This document shows positions 51,052 through 59,760 of a stretch of DNA of 64,000 nucleotides, piece by piece. The notes beneath the pieces are model-generated. The model saw only the letters and a list, made by a program, of their open reading frames with translations, did not search any database and had not been told where the DNA came from. The first letter of the stretch is position 1, and every line of letters begins with the position of its first letter. The position numbers and the translations under genes were made by a program. Source of the DNA: Glycomyces artemisiae (lineage in GTDB: Bacteria > Actinomycetota > Actinomycetes > Mycobacteriales > Micromonosporaceae); assembly GCF_003002955.1 (NCBI RefSeq), contig NZ_PVTJ01000008.1:186001-250000 (forward strand), read 5' to 3'.

Positions 51052-52248
51052 GTGGACTGGGACGGGTTGTCGGTGCAGTTGGTCGTGCTGGCGATGGCGG
51101 CGGTGGCGGCGCCGCTGCTGGTGGACCGGCTGGAGCGGTGGGTGCGGCTGCCGGGCGTGGTGGTGGAGATCGTGCTGGGCATCGTGATCGGGCCGCAGGT
51201 GCTGGGTCTGGTGCAGACCGGGGTGCTGCTGGAGACGGTCTCGCAGCTGGGGTTGGCGATGCTGTTCTTCCTGGCGGGGTACGAGATCGACTTCCGGGCG
51301 GTGCGGGGGCGGCCGATCGTAGCGGCGTCGGCGGGCTGGGTGGTGTCGTTCGCGCTGGCGGCGGGGGCGATGTGGGCGGCCGGTGCCGGTGGGGCGGTGC
51401 TGATTCTGGCGATCGGGGTGTCGTCGACGGCGCTGGGGACGATCCTGCCGATCGCGCGGGATTCGGGGCTGTTGGCGGGGCCGGTGGGGCCGCATCTGAT
51501 GGCGGTGGGGGCGGTGGGCGAGTTCGCGCCGATCGCGTTGCTGGCGTTGTTCTATTCGGAGGGTCACCATTCGGGGAGGACGACGCTGGCTATTGCGTTG
51601 GCGGGTCTTGCGGTTGCGGCGGCGGCGATCGGGTCGCTGCGGCGGTCGGCGCGGGTGGGGCGGCTGCTGTCGGCGACGTTGGGGACGTCGGCGCAGTTGG
51701 CGGTGCGTTTGTCGGTGCTGGTGCTGCTGGGGGCGGTGCTGCTGGCGGCGGAGATCGGCGTCGATATCGCGTTGGGGGCGTTCGCGGCGGGGGTGTGCAT
51801 GCATGTGCTGCTGTCGGCGCTGGACGAGCGGGAGGAGGCGCTGGTGCAGTCGAAGCTGGACGGGATCGGGTTCGGTGCGGTCGTCCCGGTGTTCTTCGTG
51901 TACACGGGGGTGACGTTCGATCTGGACGAGCTGCTCGGGTCGCCGGTGGCGCTGGCGCTGATCCCGGTGTTCCTGCTCGTGTTCGCGGTGGTGCGCGGGG
52001 CGGTGACGTGGCTGTTCGCGCGGAGGGCGCTGGCGGGGCGGGACCGGGGTGCGTTGGCGGCGTTCGCGGCGACGCAGCTGCCGATCGTGGTCATCGCGTC
52101 GTCGACTGCGGCGGAGCGGGGCCTGGTGGAGGAGGCGGTCGCGGCGGCGATGGTGGGGGCGGCGATGGTGTCGGTCCTGGTGTTCCCGCTCGTGGGCTTG
52201 AAGTGGACGAGGCGCAGTACTGCGGCGGTGGCGGCGGAGCCGATCTAG
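51052..52248 (+). CDS. Cation:proton antiporter (CPA2 family)
   Basis: 398 residues with 12-13 hydrophobic helices. The N-terminal LPGVVVEIVLGIVIGPQVLG and LFFLAGYEIDF are standard for Na+(K+)/H+ exchangers, and the centre has the VSSTALGTILPIARDSGLL and VGEFAPIALLAL helices that carry ion-binding acids. No RCK/TrkA-N regulatory domain follows. GTG lies six bases after TAAGCT (leaderless). Coding strand is extremely G-rich in third positions. Confidence 0.92.
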   Translation: MDWDGLSVQLVVLAMAAVAAPLLVDRLERWVRLPGVVVEIVLGIVIGPQVLGLVQTGVLLETVSQLGLAMLFFLAGYEIDFRAVRGRPIVAASAGWVVSFALAAGAMWAAGAGGAVLILAIGVSSTALGTILPIARDSGLLAGPVGPHLMAVGAVGEFAPIALLALFYSEGHHSGRTTLAIALAGLAVAAAAIGSLRRSARVGRLLSATLGTSAQLAVRLSVLVLLGAVLLAAEIGVDIALGAFAAGVCMHVLLSALDEREEALVQSKLDGIGFGAVVPVFFVYTGVTFDLDELLGSPVALALIPVFLLVFAVVRGAVTWLFARRALAGRDRGALAAFAATQLPIVVIASSTAAERGLVEEAVAAAMVGAAMVSVLVFPLVGLKWTRRSTAAVAAEPI

Positions 52249-52321
52249 GCGGGGTCAGCGGGTGGGCGTAGGGGCGGATACGCGTCTGCTCCGATGCGCC
52301 CGCCTGCGTGAGGGGGCGAGC

Positions 52322-52852
52322 GTGGACGGTATGAGAAAACTCCGCCGCCCCGCGTACCGGGCCTTCGTCATCGCCCACGTCGCCTCGTCGGTCGCCTGGC
52401 TGGGCTTGAGCCTGAGCCTCCTGGTCCTCGGTGTCCGGGCCGTCACCACTGAGGACGCGGCCGTGCAGTTCGCGGCCGGGACCGCGATGGACGCGCTCGC
52501 CTCCGCGATCGCGGTCCCGATCGGGCTCGTCGCGATCAGTACCGGCACGGTGCTGATGTTCGGGACCCGCTGGGGCCCGTCGCACAAGTGGGTCCTCGTC
52601 AAGCTGATCGCGACGGTGGCCGCGTTCGCCGCGACGGTCTTCGCGCTGCTCCCGGGCCTGGAGGCGACTGCGGCGATCCTCGACCCGGACCGGTTGCAGG
52701 TCCTCGACGACCAGGTGATCGCCGCGCCGATCGTGTCCTCGGCGGTCTACCTCGGCGCGACGATCCTGTCGTACGTCAAGCCGTGGGGACGGGTGGGCGC
52801 AGGCCGCCGCGCGCCGGCCCCAGTGCGAGCGCCCGCCCGTAGTGCTCGATGA
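52322..52852 (+). CDS. DUF2269-like membrane protein
   Basis: 176 residues from GTG 52322 (GAGGGGG five bases upstream; ATG 52331 also possible). Four hydrophobic helices (AFVIAHVASSVAWLGLSLSL, LASAIAVPIGLVAISTGTVL, WVLVKLIATVAAFAATVFAL, IVSSAVYLGATILSYV) fit small DUF2269-like membrane proteins of unknown role. The last 25 codons (basic, Arg/Pro/Ala-rich) overlap the convergent glycosyltransferase gene by 77 bases, an unusually long 3' overlap for this window. Confidence 0.78.
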   Translation: MDGMRKLRRPAYRAFVIAHVASSVAWLGLSLSLLVLGVRAVTTEDAAVQFAAGTAMDALASAIAVPIGLVAISTGTVLMFGTRWGPSHKWVLVKLIATVAAFAATVFALLPGLEATAAILDPDRLQVLDDQVIAAPIVSSAVYLGATILSYVKPWGRVGAGRRAPAPVRAPARSAR

Positions 52853-53921
52853 GCGCGTCGCCTTCGGCCTCCCAGGTGCGGCCGCGGACCTTCAATCGTC
52901 CGCGCCGCCCCCACTGGCGCAGCACGTCCCGCTGCCCGGCGAGGGAGGCGACGAGGCCCGCCAGCGCGGCGGTGTCGCCAGCGGGGAAGTGGGTGCCGTC
53001 CACGCCCGGGTCGACCAGTTCGGGCGCGCCGCCGGCGTCGACGGCGAGCACGGGCACGCCGGAGGCGTGGGCCTCCTGGATGGTCTGCCCGAACGTCTCG
53101 AACGGCCCGGTGTGGACGAACAGGTCGAGGGAGGCGTACAGGCGCGACAGGTCCGTGCCGTGGAGGGCGCCGAGGAACTGCGCCTGCGGCAGGAGCCGCT
53201 CCAGGGCTTTGCGGCGGGGGCCGTCCCCGGCGATCACCAGGCGCACGCCGGGGAGTGCGGCGGTGTCGGCGAGCCAGTGCAGCTGCTTCTCGCGGGCCAG
53301 GCGGCCGACGTAGCCGACCAGGAGCTCCCCGTCGGGCGCGAGCGCGTCGTGGAGGGCGGTGTCGCGGAAGGCGGGGTGGAACCGGTTGGTGTCGACCCCG
53401 TGCGGCAGGACCGCGACGCCGCCGATGCCTTGGGCGGTGAGGGACCGGGCGGTGCATTCGGAGAGGGCGAGGTTGACCGCGGCGCGGGAGTGGATCGACT
53501 TGAGGCGCTGCCAGACCAGCTGTTCGAACGCGGTCAGGTGGTAGGCGCGGGTGTAGGCGGGCAGGTCGGTCTGCCAGACCGCGACGGCGGGGACGCCGCG
53601 CCGCTCGGCCCAGGCCGCGGCGCGCGCGGTGTACCCGAAGGGGCTGGCGAGGTGGACGACGTCGGGCCGGTGGGCGTCGAGCGCGTCGTCGAGGGCTTTG
53701 GTGGCGAGTCCGGCGCGGAAGTGCCGGTAGGCCGGGAGCCGCACGGAGGGGACGTGGACGACGGGCCAGTCGAAGACCGGGCGCGGGCCCGGCCCGGGGG
53801 CGGGGGCGACCACGACCGGTTCGATCCCGCGCGACGCGAGGTGGGCCGCGGCCCGCGCCACCGAGCGGGCGACGCCGTTGATCTGCGGCGGGAAGGATTC
53901 GGTGACCAGTGCGACTCTCAT
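52776..53921 (-). CDS. GT4-type glycosyltransferase
   Basis: 381 residues of the GT-B fold: N-terminal TESFPPQINGVARSVARAAAH (acceptor side), C-terminal GYVGRLAREKQLHWLAD and the EX7E motif FETFGQTIQEAHASG. It resembles actinobacterial mannosyltransferases acting on phospholipid or lipoglycan acceptors; the donor is probably a GDP- or UDP-sugar. ATG is six bases after TACGCT (minus strand), so leaderless. The 3' end overlaps the convergent membrane-protein gene. Confidence 0.92.
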   Translation of the reverse strand: MRVALVTESFPPQINGVARSVARAAAHLASRGIEPVVVAPAPGPGPRPVFDWPVVHVPSVRLPAYRHFRAGLATKALDDALDAHRPDVVHLASPFGYTARAAAWAERRGVPAVAVWQTDLPAYTRAYHLTAFEQLVWQRLKSIHSRAAVNLALSECTARSLTAQGIGGVAVLPHGVDTNRFHPAFRDTALHDALAPDGELLVGYVGRLAREKQLHWLADTAALPGVRLVIAGDGPRRKALERLLPQAQFLGALHGTDLSRLYASLDLFVHTGPFETFGQTIQEAHASGVPVLAVDAGGAPELVDPGVDGTHFPAGDTAALAGLVASLAGQRDVLRQWGRRGRLKVRGRTWEAEGDALIEHYGRALALGPARGGLRPPVPTA

Positions 53922-54023
53922 GACCGGAGCGTAAAGGCGCAGGTGGGCGGTGGAGGGAATCGGAAGTGTCGCGGGACTGAACCCCAGCCGATATTCACGC
54001 CCGTCACGGCCTGGCCGATTCGT

Positions 54024-55688
54024 TCAAGCCCGGGGCCGGGCGCGGGTTTTAGCGTGAGGGGCATGGAACGGATCGATGCAGAGCAGTTGGAGCGCGCCGC
54101 GCAGTTCGTGTGGCGCACCGGGAGCCTGGTGGACCAGCGCCGCATGGCGCGCCTGGCCGGGACCGGCACGAGTGAGGGAGTGCGGGCGGCGGTGCTCGCG
54201 CACCGGACCGGTGACGGGGGGTTCGCGTTCGCGCTCGAACCGGATGTGAAGGGCCCCGAGCCGCAGCCGCTCGCCGCGATGACGGCGCTGGCGATTCTGG
54301 ATGAGGCCGGGGTCCTCGACCAGGAGACCGGCGCGGGCGTGTGCGACTGGCTCGCGGTGCACACGGCCCCGGACGGGGGTGTCCCGGACCTTTTGGAGAC
54401 GATCGGCGCCTATCCGCACCCGCCGTGGGTCCAGGCCCCGCCGCAGGACCGCGGCGGGCTGCTCACGACCGCGAGGGCGGCCGGGTACCTGCTGCGCAAT
54501 AGGGTCGAGCACCCGTGGATCGACGGCGCGGCCGCGTTCTGCCGCGACCGGATCGACCGGCTCGAAGCGAGCCACCCGTACGAGATGTTCAGCGTCGCGG
54601 CGTTCCTCGGCGCCGCACCCGATCGCGCCTGGGCCGGCAAGGCCGCCGCGCGCATGGGTGAGCTCGTGCGCGGGGCGGGCCTGGTGCTCCTCGACCCCGC
54701 GGACCGGGAGGGTGTGGAGTCGCCGCCGGGGTACGCGCCCGGCGAGCACCACCTCGCCTGCGACTTCGCCCCCGACCCGGCCAGTGCCGGGGCGGCGTGG
54801 TTCAGCGCGGCGGAGATGCGTGCGGCCCTGGACTTCCGGGCCGCCGAGCAGGACGCGGACGGGGGCTGGCCGATCCACTACCGGCGCTGGCACGACGGGA
54901 TCGAGCTCCAGGCCCGCCCCGGGTTCACCGTCGACGCCGTCAGGGTCCTCAAGGCGTGGGAGGGCGCGGCGTAAGCGCAGGCTCGTCGGCGGGACGCCGG
55001 ACCAGCGGCGCACCTGCCGGGCCAGGTGCGCCTGGTCGGCGTATCCCTCCTCGGCGGCGATGCGCGCCCAGTCCCGCTCCCCCGCCGCGGTGGCCCTTCG
55101 GAACCGGAGGATCTGTTCGAGGGTCTTGGGGCCGTAGCCGAACGCGGCCGCGACGCGGCGGCGCAGGTGCCGCTCGGAGAACCCGAGGGCACGGGCCAGG
55201 ACCGGGACGGGCGGGGGCTCGGGGACGTCGAGCGCCCGCGCGGCGGCCAGCGCGGCCGCATCGGGCGCGAACCGCACGGCGCGGGCGGCGAGGGCTCCGG
55301 CGAGGATCGCGGCGGCGTCCCACGGGTCGCCTGCGGCTGCAAGGCGGTCGGCGAGCGGCCCGGGGTCCCAGAGGTCGGCGAGGGCGGGCTGGGCGTCGGC
55401 GACCGCGGTGGCCGGGACGTCGCCGAGGAGGATCCGGGCGGCGCCGGGGCGCAGCCGGATCCCGGCGATCACGGTCCCGGTGGCGAGGGGGACGTCGCGG
55501 GGGCCCGTGTCGGGGCCTGCGATCTCCAGTCGGCCGCCGTGCCACAGGAGGTCGGTGCAGGCGTCGGGGACGACCCGGGTGGTGGCCGGGTGCGGGGCGC
55601 GGCGCACCCACAGGCACGGCGACCAGGCCGGGTCGGGTGCGGGCCGCTCGGTGTAGGCCGCGGGCGGGCGCCCGGGCGCGGTGTCCAT
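54024..55688 (-). CDS. AraC-family regulator with no in-frame stop until 54024
   Basis: Residues about 1-235 are a complete AraC-type protein: an effector domain (VVPDACTDLLWHGGRLEIAG) and two HTH motifs (PVLARALGFSERHLRRRVAA and YADQAHLARQVRRWSGVPPT). A normal end would be near 54970. The frame, however, stays open for 900 more bases, antisense to the whole toroid gene, and stops only at 54024, giving 554 residues with a low-complexity Arg/Gly/Pro tail. Either a frameshift removed the stop or the overlap is real. ATG 55688 is seven bases after TACGGT. The AraC identity is sure; the 3' end is not. Confidence 0.7.
   Translation of the reverse strand: MDTAPGRPPAAYTERPAPDPAWSPCLWVRRAPHPATTRVVPDACTDLLWHGGRLEIAGPDTGPRDVPLATGTVIAGIRLRPGAARILLGDVPATAVADAQPALADLWDPGPLADRLAAAGDPWDAAAILAGALAARAVRFAPDAAALAAARALDVPEPPPVPVLARALGFSERHLRRRVAAAFGYGPKTLEQILRFRRATAAGERDWARIAAEEGYADQAHLARQVRRWSGVPPTSLRLRRALPRLEDPDGVDGEPGAGLELDPVVPAPVVDRPAPVRVLLGGPEVQGRTHLRRAEPRRPGTGRVGGEVAGEVVLAGRVPRRRLHTLPVRGVEEHQARPAHELTHARGGLAGPGAIGCGAEERRDAEHLVRVARFEPVDPVAAERGRAVDPRVLDPIAQQVPGRPRGREQPAAVLRRGLDPRRVRIGADRLQKVRDTPVRGRVHREPVAHARAGLLVEDPGLIQNRQRRHRGERLRLGALHIRFEREREPPVTGPVREHRRPHSLTRAGPGQARHAALVHQAPGAPHELRGALQLLCIDPFHAPHAKTRARPRA
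54063..54974 (+). CDS. Prenyltransferase/terpene-cyclase-like alpha-toroid protein
   Basis: 303 residues. Repeated Asp-Gly-Gly turns (RTGDGGFAFALEPDVKG, HTAPDGGVPDLLE, QDADGGWPIHYRRWHDGIEL) and the helical pairs between them match the alpha/alpha toroid of squalene cyclase and protein prenyltransferase beta subunits. The DxDD acid motif of cyclases is absent, so it is not a typical cyclase. ATG is seven bases after TAGCGT (54050-54055), so leaderless. The antisense strand carries the run-on of the AraC reading frame. Confidence 0.78.
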   Translation: MERIDAEQLERAAQFVWRTGSLVDQRRMARLAGTGTSEGVRAAVLAHRTGDGGFAFALEPDVKGPEPQPLAAMTALAILDEAGVLDQETGAGVCDWLAVHTAPDGGVPDLLETIGAYPHPPWVQAPPQDRGGLLTTARAAGYLLRNRVEHPWIDGAAAFCRDRIDRLEASHPYEMFSVAAFLGAAPDRAWAGKAAARMGELVRGAGLVLLDPADREGVESPPGYAPGEHHLACDFAPDPASAGAAWFSAAEMRAALDFRAAEQDADGGWPIHYRRWHDGIELQARPGFTVDAVRVLKAWEGAA

Positions 55689-55849
55689 GCCTGCGACCGT
55701 AACGCGCTGCACCGACATCGGCGGCGGTGCGCGCGACTGCGGGGCGGGGCAGTGTCGGACCCGGCGTGTAGGTATTGGAGGATGCAGTCCAGTTCACCAG
55801 GCCGCGCCTTCGAGTGCCGTGCCTCCGAACCCATGTGAAGGAGCCCCCG

Positions 55850-56545
55850 ATGTCACTGTCGAGTGCCGACATCGCCCATCTCGAAGCGGTGCTGGCGCAA
55901 GGGAAGAAACCCAAGGTGGTGTTCACCGACGCGGCCGGGCAGGTCGCCGGGCGCACCGGGAAGGTCGTCGCCCTCGACCCGGCCGGCGTCGACGACTTCG
56001 TGCAGGTCGCGTTCGGGTCCGACGAGCTGTCGTTCTCCGCGGCCGAGCTGCGCCTGCCCGTCCCCGGCGAGGGGGCGAGGCGGACGGCGCCGCGCCAGCG
56101 CGCCGCCGCGCCGACCGGGCCCGGCCTGCTGCCCGACGATGCGCCCGAGGCCAAAGCGCCCGTGACCGAACCTGCACCGAAACCCGTTGTGAGCGAGAGG
56201 AAGACCGTGACCGAACCCGCACCGTCCGCGCCTGAGCCCGTGGTCAAGAAGAAGGCGGCGCGCCCGCGCGCCCAGGCTGCCAAGCACCCCGAGCTGACGG
56301 TCACGCTGACCTATGAGGACGGCGAGTGGTCCGTGGCCGCGGCCCGCGGCGCGCGCACGGTCGTCAAGGGCGCCAAGGTCGCCCACACGAACGCGCTGAC
56401 GATGTGCCAGGCTTCGGGATCGGACGAGGTCAACGAGGTCGTCTCCGAAGTGGTCGAGAAGATCCGCTCCGAGGCCGCCGAGGAGGCCGCCCGCCTGCGC
56501 CGCCAGCTCGAAGAGGCCGAAGCGCGCCTCGCCGAACTGAAGTAG
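55850..56545 (+). CDS. Actinobacterial protein of unknown function, DUF6319-like
   Basis: 231 residues. A small N-terminal beta domain (KKPKVVFTDAAGQVAGRTGK, then VQVAFGSDELSFSAAELRLP) is joined by a long Ala/Pro/Lys linker with basic patches (VVKKKAARPRAQAAKH) to a C-terminal domain (LTVTLTYEDGEWSVAAARGA) and a final coiled coil. The arrangement fits the DUF6319 family as I recall it; function unknown. ATG follows AAGGAG by six bases. Monocistronic. Confidence 0.72.
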   Translation: MSLSSADIAHLEAVLAQGKKPKVVFTDAAGQVAGRTGKVVALDPAGVDDFVQVAFGSDELSFSAAELRLPVPGEGARRTAPRQRAAAPTGPGLLPDDAPEAKAPVTEPAPKPVVSERKTVTEPAPSAPEPVVKKKAARPRAQAAKHPELTVTLTYEDGEWSVAAARGARTVVKGAKVAHTNALTMCQASGSDEVNEVVSEVVEKIRSEAAEEAARLRRQLEEAEARLAELK

Positions 56546-56618
56546 CCGCACCCGCGGAGCCGACGGGCCCGGGACGCCGGGAGGCGGACCGGGCCCGGCT
56601 GTGTCTGCGCTCCAGCGG

Positions 56619-57131
56619 CTAGTCGCGGGCGTGCTTGATGTAGATCATGACCGCTTCGCGGGTGGTCTTGACGCCCAGGGACTGGCGGGCGGCGGCGATG
56701 CGGCGGTTCGCGGTGCGCAAGGAAACGAACTCGGCTTCGGCGGCGGCGGCGATCGTCGACCCCGCCGCGAGGCGCGACAGGAGGGCGCGCTGCTCGGCGT
56801 CCAGGTCGAGGCCGTCGGCGGCTTCGGCTTTGCCGGGGGTGAGGCCGAGGGGGCCGACGCGGCGCAGGTCGGCGGCGAGGTTGAGCGCCAGCTGCCCGGT
56901 GGCGACGGCGATGATCCCGGCGCCGCGGGCGGCGGCCAGGACCGCCTGGGACGCGGTGTGGTCGTCGCCGACGGCCCCGTGGCACACCAGGCGCCGGTCG
57001 GCGAGGTCCCACGCGGGCTCCAGGAGCGCGAACCCGCGGTGCGCCGACCAGCCCGCGGCCGCGCACCGGCGCACCAGCGCGTCGGCATCGCTCCCGGCCG
57101 CGACGACATGCAGGGGCACCTGTTCGCCCAT
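56619..57131 (-). CDS. Small regulator with C-terminal LuxR-like HTH
   Basis: 170 residues. The N-terminal about 95 residues have an alpha/beta pattern like a receiver-type or Rossmann-like domain but lack the phospho-Asp set. The C-terminus has the LuxR-type HTH rhythm (LDAEQRALLSRLAAGSTIAA, then VSLRTANRRIAAARQSLGVK). ATG overlaps the stop of the large regulator by one base (TGATG), so both are made together. It may modulate or partner the large regulator at the dynamin promoter. Confidence 0.75.
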   Translation of the reverse strand: MGEQVPLHVVAAGSDADALVRRCAAAGWSAHRGFALLEPAWDLADRRLVCHGAVGDDHTASQAVLAAARGAGIIAVATGQLALNLAADLRRVGPLGLTPGKAEAADGLDLDAEQRALLSRLAAGSTIAAAAEAEFVSLRTANRRIAAARQSLGVKTTREAVMIYIKHARD

Positions 57132-59551
57132 CAGCCCTCACCGCCTTCGGCCGGCGCGGCGGACAGCAGGACCGCGGCTTCGGTGCGGGTCTTCGCGCCG
57201 AGCTTGCGCATGCCTGAGCGGATGTGCGTCTCGACGGTCTCGGCGGTGATCCCGAGGATCTCGGCGATCCGCCGCGACGGGTGCCCGGAGGCGACGTGGC
57301 GCAGCACCTCGGCCTCGCGGTCGGTCAGTCCCCCGCCGCCGCGCGCCGAGCGGCGGTCGCGGCGCACGTCGTGGCGGCGCAGGCCCCGGCGGGCGCGCCC
57401 GGCCAGGACGATGAGGCCGTGCTCGTCGGCGATCCGCTCGGCCGCTTCGAGGGCCGCGACGGCGGCTTGGGGCTCCCCGGAGTGGGCGGCGAGCGCGAGG
57501 AGGCAGCGGACCTGCTCGCGGGCGGCGAGGCCGTCCCATGCGGAGGCGGCCTGCGCGAACGGGCCCGGTGCGGCCTTGTCCCACGCGGCGAGCGTGGTCG
57601 CGACGGGCGCGGGCCAGGGGGTGGCGTCGGCGGCGACCGGCTCGGTCCCGGTGTCGTAGGCGATCCACCGGCCGGTGATGTGCGCGAGCCCGCCGACGAG
57701 GCCCGGCTGGGCCTCGGGGGCTTCGGGGCCGGGCTGGCCGTCGAGCCACGCGGTCTCGTGCTCCAGCCATGCGACGAGCCCGTCGAGCGCCGCGGGGGCG
57801 TCGTGCAGGCGCGAGAGGCGGGCGCGGGCGGCGCCGAGCGCGCCGGTGTCGGCTTCGGCGAGGGCGATGGAGGCGGCGATGAGCGTGTCGGCGACCGCCG
57901 GGAGCGCATGGTCGGCCAGGGACTGCGCGGCGGCGATCACGTTGTCCAGGCCCGTCCCGGACAGGACGAGGCACCAGGCGGCGGCGGCGAGGAACCGGGT
58001 CTGCCACGAGTAGGCGCCGTCGGCGCCGGCCCGGTCGGCGGCCTCGTGGGCGACCGCTTCGGCCTCGACGAGGCGCGCGGCGTCGGCGAGGGCGATCACC
58101 CGCGACCACGCGCACCACGCGGCGGTCGTCGCGTCCCCCGCGTCGCGCGCGAGCGCTTCGGCGGCGGCGAGCGCGTCGGGGTCGTCCCCAGCGAGCGCCG
58201 CGGCGAGCCCGGGATGGGCGAGGTCGGGGTAGGCGGCTCGCAGCTCCTCGGCCAGGAGCGCGCGTTCGGCGGGCGGGGCGCACAGCAACCGCAGCTGGTC
58301 GGTCTCGGGACCCTCGGGGGCCTCGGCGAGGGCGGCGCGGGCGCGGCCGGTCTCGCCGACCGCCAGGAGCGCCCAGGCGCGCACGACGGCGGTGTCGCCG
58401 CCTGCGGGGGCCTGGTCGAGGACCGCGAGCGCGGCGTTGGTGCGGCCCGCTTCGAGGGCCGCGCGGGCGGCCGGGACGGCGTGCGCGGGGTCGATCTCGG
58501 CCGCGAGCAGCAGCGCCTCGGCGCGGGTCTGGGGACCGGCGCCGTCGGCGGCGGCCAGCGCGGTGGCGAGGGCGCGGCTTGGGAGCCCGGCGGCGTGGGC
58601 GTGGCGCGCGGACTCCACGCCCTGGGTGGCGTCGGCGAGGTGCTCGTGCATGGACCGGCGGGCTTCGGTGTCGAGGATGCCCGCGGCGATCTCGGCCATC
58701 CACGGCGACGCCGGGCGCAGGAACGGCCCTTCGGCGACGGCGAGTCCGGCGTCGGCGAGGACCTGCGCGCCCTCGCCCAGCAGGGACGGGTGCGCGGGCC
58801 GGCCGAGCAGGCCCAGGACGGCCAGGGCGGTGCGCCCGGCGCGCGGCAGGTCCGCGATGGCGGCCGCCGCGGCGGAGGCGGGGTCGCCGGGCAGGCCCGC
58901 GTCGGGTTCGCCCGGCCCGGTGTGCGCGGCGCGCTTGGCGAGGGCGGTGAGGGCGAGGGGGTTGCCGCCGGCGCGGGAGGCGAGCGCCGCGGCCCTGGTC
59001 GCCGGCAGCGCCGGGGCGGCCTCGGCGACGAGCGCCGCGGCTTCGGCGTCGGTGAGCTCGGGGACGGGGATGACGGTGGCGGCGGCGAGGAGCCGCGCGA
59101 GGGCGTCCTCGCCGAGCCGGTTGGGGATCCGCAGGGCGGCGGCCACCGGGAGGCGCTCGGCGAGCACGGGCAGGACCGCGAGGGTCGCCGCGTCGCACCA
59201 CTGGAGGTCGTCGATGACGAGCAGGCCCCCGCGGGTGCGCGAGTAGACGGCCTCGGCCAGCAAAGGGAGGTCGTCGGCGGGCATCCGCGCCCGCGTCGCC
59301 CGCTCCAGCGCGAGCGCGGGCTGCCCCGAGAGCATCGCCAGGCCCCCGCCGGCGTGCACGGGCCGCTTGGAGGCGCGCGCGAGCCGCTCCAGCAGCCGGG
59401 TCCGCCCCGACCCGGGCGGGCCGGTGACGACCACCAGGCCCGGTCCCGCCAGCGCGCCGGCCATGGCGCGCAGGGCATCGTCGCGGTTGGCGACCCCGAG
59501 GGGCGTCGAGGCGATCGGGGGCGCCAGTCCGGGGGTGGGCGGGGCGGCCAA
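57131..59551 (-). CDS. Large P-loop/LuxR regulator (IniR-like, STAND/LAL type)
   Basis: 806 residues. N-terminal ATPase: GPPGSGRTRLL (44-54, Walker A with Arg replacing the usual Lys50) and Walker B GGLLVIDDLQWCD. A middle of about 500 residues is made of alanine-rich helical repeats (TPR-like sensor). The C-terminal LuxR HTH is LTDREAEVLRHVASGHPSRR, then IAEILGITAETVETHIRSGM. TTG start at 59551 follows AGGAG. It is divergent from the dynamin operon, like mycobacterial iniR beside iniBAC, and of similar size to IniR. Likely activator of the dynamin cluster. Confidence 0.85.
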   Translation of the reverse strand: MAAPPTPGLAPPIASTPLGVANRDDALRAMAGALAGPGLVVVTGPPGSGRTRLLERLARASKRPVHAGGGLAMLSGQPALALERATRARMPADDLPLLAEAVYSRTRGGLLVIDDLQWCDAATLAVLPVLAERLPVAAALRIPNRLGEDALARLLAAATVIPVPELTDAEAAALVAEAAPALPATRAAALASRAGGNPLALTALAKRAAHTGPGEPDAGLPGDPASAAAAAIADLPRAGRTALAVLGLLGRPAHPSLLGEGAQVLADAGLAVAEGPFLRPASPWMAEIAAGILDTEARRSMHEHLADATQGVESARHAHAAGLPSRALATALAAADGAGPQTRAEALLLAAEIDPAHAVPAARAALEAGRTNAALAVLDQAPAGGDTAVVRAWALLAVGETGRARAALAEAPEGPETDQLRLLCAPPAERALLAEELRAAYPDLAHPGLAAALAGDDPDALAAAEALARDAGDATTAAWCAWSRVIALADAARLVEAEAVAHEAADRAGADGAYSWQTRFLAAAAWCLVLSGTGLDNVIAAAQSLADHALPAVADTLIAASIALAEADTGALGAARARLSRLHDAPAALDGLVAWLEHETAWLDGQPGPEAPEAQPGLVGGLAHITGRWIAYDTGTEPVAADATPWPAPVATTLAAWDKAAPGPFAQAASAWDGLAAREQVRCLLALAAHSGEPQAAVAALEAAERIADEHGLIVLAGRARRGLRRHDVRRDRRSARGGGGLTDREAEVLRHVASGHPSRRIAEILGITAETVETHIRSGMRKLGAKTRTEAAVLLSAAPAEGGEG

Positions 59552-59760
59552 GGGGGCTCCTAACGCTGTGGCACGAATGGGGGAGGCGGCCGGGCGGTCG
59601 CGGTTTGTAATCTCGTGTGTGTCGACGGACCGCCGACGCCTCTCATGATATTGCGGAAGCTTCGATGCCGCAGACCGGCGTCGGCGACCGGAGTGCCGCA
59701 TACCGGGCGCAGCGCCCGGACGGACCGACGAGACTACAGGAGAGGGCGGACGCGGGGACC

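Noticed and set aside
52262..52321. Upstream extension of the DUF2269-like gene to 52262
   Set aside because: No start signal or conserved hydrophobic sequence; GTG 52322 has GAGGGGG five bases upstream.
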